Of a DNA stretch of 64,000 bases, positions 56,478 to 64,000 are shown one piece after another. The position numbers and the translations under genes were made by a program. Positions within the stretch are counted from its first letter, which is position 1. Each line of letters starts with the position of its first letter. Where the stretch lies: NCBI RefSeq assembly GCF_020509005.1, contig NC_063022.1, forward strand, positions 1,550,001 to 1,614,000, read 5' to 3'. Below the pieces are notes generated by a model. That model was not told the DNA's origin. It made no database searches and saw only the letters and a program-made list of their open reading frames with translations. Origin of the DNA: Fulvia fulva. Lineage: Eukaryota; Ascomycota; Dothideomycetes; Mycosphaerellales; Mycosphaerellaceae.

Positions 56478-59040
56478 TTAGTAACTCGGTATTTCACCCT
56501 CGATAAAGTCGTATTAGAGTTATTCCTCTTTAGAACAAAAGGAAGGTAGACTAGAGGCCGTACCCGCCTTATATAGGAAGCTATAGCCGTACTATAGGTA
56601 TATATAAGACGTAAAAGAGCCTAGTAAGGCACTATTAGACTCCGAGTTAGGGAGCCTATACTAATACCTTAGACAAGTAGGCGAGCTTACTAAGAAGAGT
56701 CGCTCTCCGGACATCGCGTTCGTATCGACTAACTGTTTATTCTAAGAGAGCCGTAGTGTCTTAGAAACCCCCTCTACTAAGAGAGTTACGCTATAGTGTC
56801 TTAGTACTAATACGATCCTTACCGACCGACTTTCCTTCTCTTCCCGGCGGATAGCTATCCTCTCTACTATTAACCTCGCGTTCGGTTTATCCTATTTCGA
56901 TCCGATCGCGTACGACCGAATATATCCTTTTACCTAAGGGTAGCTAACCTATCCCTTAACTTATAAAAAAATAGAGAAAGAGACTAGGTTCTTAAGAAAG
57001 AGAGTAGTACCTATTCTAATAAGAGAGAACTACGAAACATAGTTCAAGCTAATAAGAATACACCTAGTATTAAAGCAGGTTGACTAGGTCCTCGAAGACA
57101 TTATTATAGACATTCCTACTATAACCCTATCTATAGCGACACCCTCTATATTATTGGAGTTATCCCTTCCTTTAGATTAAGCGATAAGGAAGGCATCGTA
57201 CAGACGGCATAATACAACGGCCCTATATAAGATGTATATCTGTCTGTCAATAGATAATTAAGAGATAATATACGAGATCCGGTATACGAAGGAGTTATAG
57301 GAATAGGCTAAAGCTAAATACAAGAGAAGACTTCTCGCTACTAGAAGAAGTTTGCTTTAGTAATATACTAATTTCGTGATAATAGAGGACTAGTCAATAG
57401 ATGACGCCTAGTAGGAGCTTAGCTCAATTATAAGGAGGGCTGTTTTAATCTCGCCTTAGTTCTAAGACATTAAGACTAAGGACAGAAAGATCTAGTAACT
57501 CTTAGTAGCTCTACTAGACTTATTTAGCTCAATTCGCGATATATTTAATACCTAGGTAAATCTCTTACTATAAGACATTCTTACAATTCTTAGGGAGAAG
57601 CAAGAATTAATAATTTATTAAGGGACAGCTATGTTCGCTAAGAAGGGTTTCTAGAGCAAGCTTACGTACTATCTCTACGATAGTGACTATTTTATAAGTA
57701 AGTGCCTACACCTTTCTATAGCTTAGTAGGCTATTAGGAATAAGGACAAACTAGCTAGAGTTACCTACCCTACTAAGAGATAACCGTCACTACCTTCTAG
57801 GAGGTTATTATTACTAAACCTTCGTAATGTCCTTAAGGTAATAACGGACCTTATAAAGTAGATAAAGGAGAGCCGTAAGCCAAAGGCCTCCTCTAGTAAG
57901 AAGCCTATAAGGGCCTATACGACCTAGGAAGACGTATTAGACTCTAAGATACTATCGGAAGATAATGATGTTAATGAGGTTGCCTATTCTACTATAGAAG
58001 CTAAAGGTAAGTACTCCTCGTCTAAGTAGTTGCTTAACTCTTGTGCTTTATTATATATAACTAACTAAGATTTACTATTTAGGACACTAAAGCCTCTTTA
58101 AAAGAGGAAGTAGATCAAGGTTAGGGGTGGCTATCTATAAGCTATATATATAGGAAGTGTAGTAGTAGGTAGTCCTTCTAGAAAGCAAATTGTCTTAGAA
58201 AATGTCTTGTTTATTCCTAGCCTTAGAGTTAGTCTTGTTTCGTAGAATTAGTTTAGCTAATAGTTTGCTATCTAACTACCTAGTATTATCCTAAAATCCT
58301 CGTCTAGTAAACCCGTTATCTAGACTAAACTTCGAGGAGGAGTACTATTTATCTACTCGATCTCAGAAATTCTTAAGCTATAGTATACTAGTATACTCTC
58401 TTAAGAACGTAACGGTACCGCTATAGCTAATACTAAGTCCGAAGATTAGTAGGAGCTATAGTATAGAAGATGTACACACCTTAGTAAGGGACTACTAAGA
58501 AACCTTTATAGAGTTACTAATAAGAAAGATCCTATCCCTATTCCTTCTAAATACCTAAGTTATAAGGTATGCTCCCTTGCTAATATAAGGAAGTTTAACG
58601 GACCTACTATAGAGAGAAAAGGAGAAAGGCTAGCCCTTGTCTCTATTAATGTCTATAGGCCTTTTTAGGGCGTAGTCTCTAGGCTAGGATATAAATATTA
58701 GCTTAAGATTGTAGACAACTTCTCTAGGAAGAAGTAGGCAATCCCTTTAAAGGCTAGGAGCGACGCTCCTATAGCCTTACGGGATTAGAAGGTCTAGGCA
58801 GAACAGTAGTTAAGGTGCTTTCTATCTACAATCCGTAGTAATAGTATAAGGGAAATTCTCGCCTTACTAAAAGAGTAGGAGAAGGAGTTTAGTACTTAGA
58901 TAGACATAACTAATGCCTATAACTCTCTTCAAAATAGAACTATAGAAAGGTCAATTCAAGCCTCTAAGAATATAGTCCGGGCTATACTTAAAGACTCTAG
59001 TATACTAGTTAAGTTCTAGCTAGAAGCTTTATAAGTATAG

Positions 59041-59224
59041 TATTACGGGCAGCCCGCGACCCCTTACTATAGCTACGTTAGCCCGGGTGAACCGCGGACC
59101 TTCCGTATCGGGTTAGCGCGGCTTGGCTTTACTTTATAACTTCGCCGCGCCTCGCGCTCCTCTTTCGTAGCTTTATAGAACTATAACTCTCTTATTCGGA
59201 CCCTATAGTACGCGCGCCCTTATA
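59041..59224 (+). repeat. gypsy-1 5' LTR (184 bp)
   Basis: TATTACGGGCAGCCC..CCCTTATA, the RIP-altered form of the LTR at 956-1139 with the same length. Confidence 0.87.
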
Positions 59225-60408
59225 GTTTGTTCTACTACCCTACCTAGATCGCGGATCGAGGTAAGGGACGCGTAACAATAGGAATAGACAGAACTATAGA
59301 ACTCGAAGAACGCGTAGAGTCGTATTAGAATATAGAATACGGTAAGGCGTATAGCGCGTAAATGCCTAGAGAATATAACGCGGCGATATTATTAGTAGGT
59401 AGTCGCGCGCTCGTAGACAGTTAGGAAATATGTCTCGTTACGCCTCCCCCGAACCTAGATAATATAACTTTATAGATAAACGGCGGTATACTACCGCTAC
59501 CTAAGCCTAAGAGTAAAGGTAAGTAGCGTATATCTCTTTTCCCCGACCTCTCCTCTTTTCCTTAGAGTTAGACATAGGACGACAACCGGCAGGTTATAGC
59601 AGATACCGGTATCGCGCTATAATAGGAAATTGATAAAGCTTACTAGAAAGCCTTCGAGCGAGAAGAAGGTAGTAAGATTGACTTTATAGAACTATTCGAA
59701 TTTAAGCTCGAAGAGGACCTAGACGAGGTATACCTATTACTTGACGAGGTAGAGCACATTCTCGTATCCGAATACTAGAATATTATACTAGACAAACTTA
59801 CGACCCTCGTATCCTAGTACCCGAAGACTACCTACGACTTCGTACTATAGGTAGTTAATACGGCGATTACTAAGGGCAGACAACTCGATGTAATAGAGCG
59901 AGCTAACGACCTCTAGAACACGTAGTATACTACGCTATATACCGAATACGACCGTATCTATAAGATACTACAAAGTGAAGAGCTTGTTGTATAGAAGATA
60001 GCCGTAGACCTAAAGAGTAAGAAGGATTGTGACCTAGTAAAGTTATAAGAGGCAGAGAAGAAGTATAGGGAGGCTAATAACCTATATAAGCAATTTAGCG
60101 AGATTTACGAAAAGGAGAAGAAGAAGGTATAGGATGCCGAAGCTAAGAACTAGGCTCTATAGAAGGAGGTTAACGATCTAAAGACTCGACTCTAAGCTAC
60201 TAAAGACACTATATAGAATAGAGATAGGGGTCGCTCTAGTCGCGGACCCTCCTACTTACCTCCGCGCGAGACTTTACTCGAGTAGCTAATACGTAAGTAT
60301 CGTAAAGCTACTAGTAGAGGCGGCGGCGGCGGAGGTAGTAGTAACAATAATAAAAACGATAATAGTAATAACGACAGAGGACGTAATTAAAACCGTCTAC
60401 GACCTAAT
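59041..60408 (+). mobile_element. gypsy-1 copy, 5' LTR and gag start, degraded
   Basis: LTR at 59041-59224, then the gag region collinear with the reverse complement of 28833 down to about 27640. The translation shows a Lys/Glu-rich coiled-coil-like stretch near 59980-60200 and Gly/Asn/Arg runs near 60310-60400, with stops. It is cut by the tail of LINE-A copy E at about 60409. Confidence 0.78.
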
Positions 60409-63400
60409 AATAGATAGATAGATTTGTTATTCCCCTATTCTAGGACCCTATCCGGCCTATATAGGTATATATCTATTGTTATATATAAAGGGAAACCCGA
60501 ATAGGTAAAAACCCTTCCCGCCCCCGACTACTCCTTATCTAGATTAGCTTTCCCTCTAAACGTACGTAGTCTATATTACTACCCCGTTAGCCCCCGCTCC
60601 TAGCCGGTCTCGTCGCGCTACGTCGTGTCCTCTCTTCCTATACTACTCCTACTAGGCGGTACTGTTCTAGCTAGCCCTTCTCTAGTATCTAGTTCGTAAT
60701 ACGCCGTAGGTCCTTAGCGTTATTAAGAAGTGCCCTAATCGTCCGGTTCCTCGCCTTTACTATCTACTCCCCCCTTCCTAGCGACTACCTCGGATAGACG
60801 AGGAGTACGTACCGTACGTTCTAGGAGCGATAGCCGTAGGGGCAGCTAGTAGTCGTGTATCCTAGAACCTTCCTCTATAATAGGTACCCCTAGAGGCCGA
60901 TATGTTCGCTTCGTAGTTAGGTTACTATACTACTCTATACCCTCGTAAGGCGGTAGTAGATAAGCTTCGGGGGGTGCTTGACCGCGGATTTCGTAGCTAA
61001 CTATTCCTTAGGTTGTCCCGCTAGCTAAGGGCGTCCACTATGCCCTACACCCTAGTTGTTCCACCTCTCTTTCTATAGTTGCTCTATAAACGACTTCTTA
61101 CCTTCCTATCGCGTTACTAGCTATTCGTCCCTTACCCGATAGTTCGGCTCGTTTCCGGGTCGAATACCCTTATACGCTAGTACTAATTCGCGGGCCCTTA
61201 CGACTATACTAGCAATAACCTTCTATACTAGGTACTGTGCCGACTTGCCTAAGTAGGAGGTCCGTAGTCCCTAGATATATAGGTCGATCGGCGGTATAGC
61301 GGTCTCGTACTTAAGTATCCTTATTAGTATCGACTTATATACCCCGGTGACCTTCCTTAGGCATTGGTTTTAGATCTTCGCTAGCGGCGCGACGAGTCCC
61401 TTCGATAGGTAGGCCCTCTCGCCTAAGGACTATACTTAGCTACTATAGGTAAGGACTAGCCGTATAATAGCCGTATATAGAAGTCGTAACTACCGGAAGT
61501 CCGCCCCCTATATAGACGTAGTGAGCCTCTAGTATGATGCTATATTCTATTTAGCTTTCCGTAATATTAACTATACGTACTTCCTCTACCGTAGCGCCGA
61601 GTCTACCTATAGTCCGAGGATCCTAAGCTGACTTGCCGGGTTAGTCGTATACCCCTATATCTAGATAGAAGCTTATATATTATAGAACCGTAGCCGGCGC
61701 GTAAAGTGTATTAGATTGTACTTCTCTAGGGCAAACCGAGCCCCGTGCCTCCTAGCCTAGTCCTCGTAGATCTTATGCTTCTCTTCTAATAGCCTATAGT
61801 TCTCCTTAGTCGAGGAAGACTACGCTAGGATGTTCGTATCGTCTACGAAGCCGCTCGTAGCGGTGTTCTAGGATTCTAGGGCTAGGAGTAGCGTCGCTAT
61901 AAAGAAGAGGAACAGAATAGGTACTAGCGTTAAGCCTTACGGGATTCTAGTATAGACTACTTAAAATGTGCTTCTATACTAGCCGACTAGGATCGACGTA
62001 CTACGGTCTTAGAGGTAGGACCGTACGACGTTAACAAGCTACTTAGGGAGTCCTTTCGACCTTAGGATATAGAGTAGCCGCGGGTAGAACACGTAGTCGA
62101 AGGCTCCCGATATGTCTAGGCTAAGTAAGGAAGCTACCTTGTCCCTATTCTTATACTAGATAGCCTTTACCTAAGAGGTGATAAGTTCTATCGCGGATAG
62201 CGTCGATCGCTATAGGCGCGCACCTATCTAGGTGTCCGGGAGTAGGGATTGTTCCTCTACCGCCTCGGAGAGTCTCGTTATAACTAGCTTCTTAAGCGCC
62301 TTCCTAAGAGTATTAAGGAGCGTAATTAGGCGGTACGACTTCACCTACGTATAGTCTTCCTTTTACGGCTTACGTAGGACTACCGTCGTCGATTGTTTAA
62401 ATGCTATTAGGTAGTATCCGGTCTATAGGCAGGCGTTAAAGATCGCTATAGCTACTAGGGCTAGTTGAGCTCTACACTTCTTTAGTAGCTCGTTTAGGAT
62501 CCTATCCGGCCCCGGGGCTTTCTTCGCCGGTAACTTCCTAAGTATAGCGGCAACTTCTCTCTCGGACACCTCCTATAAGACCGCGATACTAGGGGCTAGG
62601 GGAGTAGAGCTGTTTATGTCGCTTAGATTAGCCTTAACTAGGGGCGGGAAGAACTTGCTAGCTAGTAGACGCGCCTTAGCCTCGGGGTCGCTAACCGGGC
62701 TACCCTAGGCGATTGTAGCGCTAGGATAGAGAAGGAGGGGCCCTATATAGGGTCCTATCGGGCCCATTTCGCTAGCTTCTACATCCTCTCTAGCTTACCG
62801 GCGATTTCTTCTACTATAGCCCTCTAGCCGACTACTTTCTCCCTCCGTATTATAGCTTTCTTCTGTTAGTATGCCTCCCTATATACGTTCTAGGCCTCCT
62901 CGCTATAGCTGCTCGTCTATACCCGGCGGGCTCTCCCTGCTTCTCTTGCTACCGTAGTGCACTCCGGCGTCTAGTATAGTTTAGACTATGTCGTTAGTTA
63001 GGTAAGCGGGACGTAAAGTAAGGTCGCTTTTCTTATTTCGTCTGTCAACCCCTAGAGTACTTCGTCTATCTCGTCTTTACTATTATATTACTACTACGCG
63101 ATCTAGACTAGCCTCTTAGAGTCATCGAGGTACGCCTAGATGTTGGCCTAGTAGGCCTTTCCCTAGTTCAGCTTAGGGGTTCTCGCTAGTATACGTTATA
63201 TCTATATCGTAATAGAGGTCCTAACTAGTATATAGTCTAACGACGCCTCGAGTTCATATTCGATAATATAGTAGGTTACCGTGTAGTAGTAGCTATCTAA
63301 GATCTAGGAGAGGTCGATCGTGCCTTAGAGTCCCCCTCTCTTCTAGGTGCCTAGGTCCTTCGGGGTATTAAGGGCAATTACGTTTCTCGCTATTAAGTCG

Positions 63401-64000
63401 AGTACTTCGTCGGCTATAGGGCGCGGCTACATAAGGCTTTCCTAGGAAGGGTAGTGTATATTAAAGTCTCCTACTACGATGTGGCACCCTTGTCTCTTAA
63501 GCGCACTGTCTAGGTGTCTATAGACCCCTAGGTCGCGGCTAGACCTCGAGGCTAGCGGTTATATATATAGGTTGTGTATCTAGGTACTACCTACGTAGAG
63601 GGAGGTAATATCGCCCCCGCCTTCTTCGTCTACGTAGTACACTACCTCCTAGTCGGATTCTAGTATGTCCTTACTGATATTGAAGCACGTACGGGGTCTG
63701 CCGTCGCCTCGTAGGTATATCGTGTAGCCTAGTAACTTATAGGTCGTTAGTCTCTTATAGTACGGGTTAATCTATAGCTCCTAGATTATAAGGACGTAGT
63801 GGACGCGCGGGTCCGCCTCGTATAGGAAATAGTTCTAGACTATATCCTTGCTATAGTTAACGTTATACTAGATAATACTAAGCGTATCGAGGCTAGTTAT
63901 CGGTATCGACAATCGTTTCCTCTATAGCGTCCTATGTCCTACTGCCCTATACGTCCTAGTCTACGCCTATCGGCTATATACTAAAGGGGAGCCGGGCCTA
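60409..64000 (-). mobile_element. LINE-A copy E, truncated by the window edge
   Basis: Minus-strand LINE-A with its 3' tail at 60409-60425. The post-RT block is near 61340-61400, RT GFVDD at about 61838-61852, and the endonuclease at about 62900-63800. It continues past the window. Unlike copy D it keeps the roughly 430 bp between RT and endonuclease (62470-62908). RIP stops throughout. Confidence 0.83.

Larger units (their letters stand above)
56229..59040 (+). mobile_element. Copia-B 5' part (LTR, gag, protease, part of integrase), degraded
   Basis: The 5' LTR is at 56229-56462, the primer site at 56463, a gag-like region at about 56900-57950, and a protease box read as LNSCALLYIT near 58030-58060. 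The pol start follows and is cut off by the gypsy-1 LTR at 59041. From 58258 on it nearly duplicates 38753-39540. RIP stops throughout. Confidence 0.78.

Noticed and set aside
1..64000. CRISPR arrays, rRNA or tRNA genes
   Set aside because: No regularly spaced repeats, rRNA-like blocks or cloverleaf with conserved boxes were seen. The tRNA-iMet-like stretches at 8482, 56463 and 5150 are primer sites only.

Overview
The window is fungal nuclear DNA from a filamentous ascomycete (Pezizomycotina; a dothideomycete-like genome would fit, but the class is a guess). The evidence is short 46-68 bp introns with GTAAGT-type donors, a typical fungal HRD1 ligase, a fungal heme-thiolate peroxidase, and repeats that carry the CpA-to-TpA scar of repeat-induced point mutation (RIP). 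About 57 of the 64 kb is transposable element. Almost all of it is dead: stop codons are dense (CAG/CAA/TGG turned to TAG/TAA), CTAG and TATAG are everywhere, CpA/TpG are nearly gone, and CpG is kept.

Layout. 1-1139: 3' end of a Ty3/gypsy chromodomain element (gypsy-1) with its 184-bp LTR. 1140-2290: 3' fragment of a Tad-like LINE (LINE-A). 2290-5395: RIP-killed Copia-A on the minus strand. 5396-14188: a LINE-A copy split by two insertions, one being a young, nearly intact Copia-A element (8247-13861) with 235-bp LTRs and an AAAAG target duplication. 14189-33511: a nest in which gypsy-2 (324-326-bp LTRs) contains gypsy-1, which contains a full-length LINE-A copy. 33512-37640: a gypsy RT scrap and a second LINE family. 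37665-48863: Fot1/pogo-like DNA transposons, a Copia-B 3' half carrying two LTR-like insertions, and LINE-A copy D inserted in a Fot1 copy with a 15-bp duplication. 55312-64000: more Fot1, Copia-B, gypsy-1 and LINE-A, running off the right edge.

Between the two repeat blocks lies a gene island of about 6.4 kb (48866-55311) with normal base composition. It holds two convergent host genes. One is an intronless HRD1/synoviolin ER-associated-degradation E3 ligase (49219-51735, +). The other is an eight-exon secreted heme-thiolate peroxidase/peroxygenase of the chloroperoxidase family (52625-54301, -; exons assembled here by hand into 427 aa). I see no evidence that the two work together.

The most informative signals are the following. 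The two LTRs of the young Copia differ at 11 sites, all RIP-type transitions. A single in-frame TAG splits its Gag from the zinc knuckle and Pol. Two Copia families keep a primer site matching the anticodon half of initiator tRNA-Met. The nested insertions give a relative timeline. I found no convincing wholly new system. RNA genes and CRISPR arrays were not seen.
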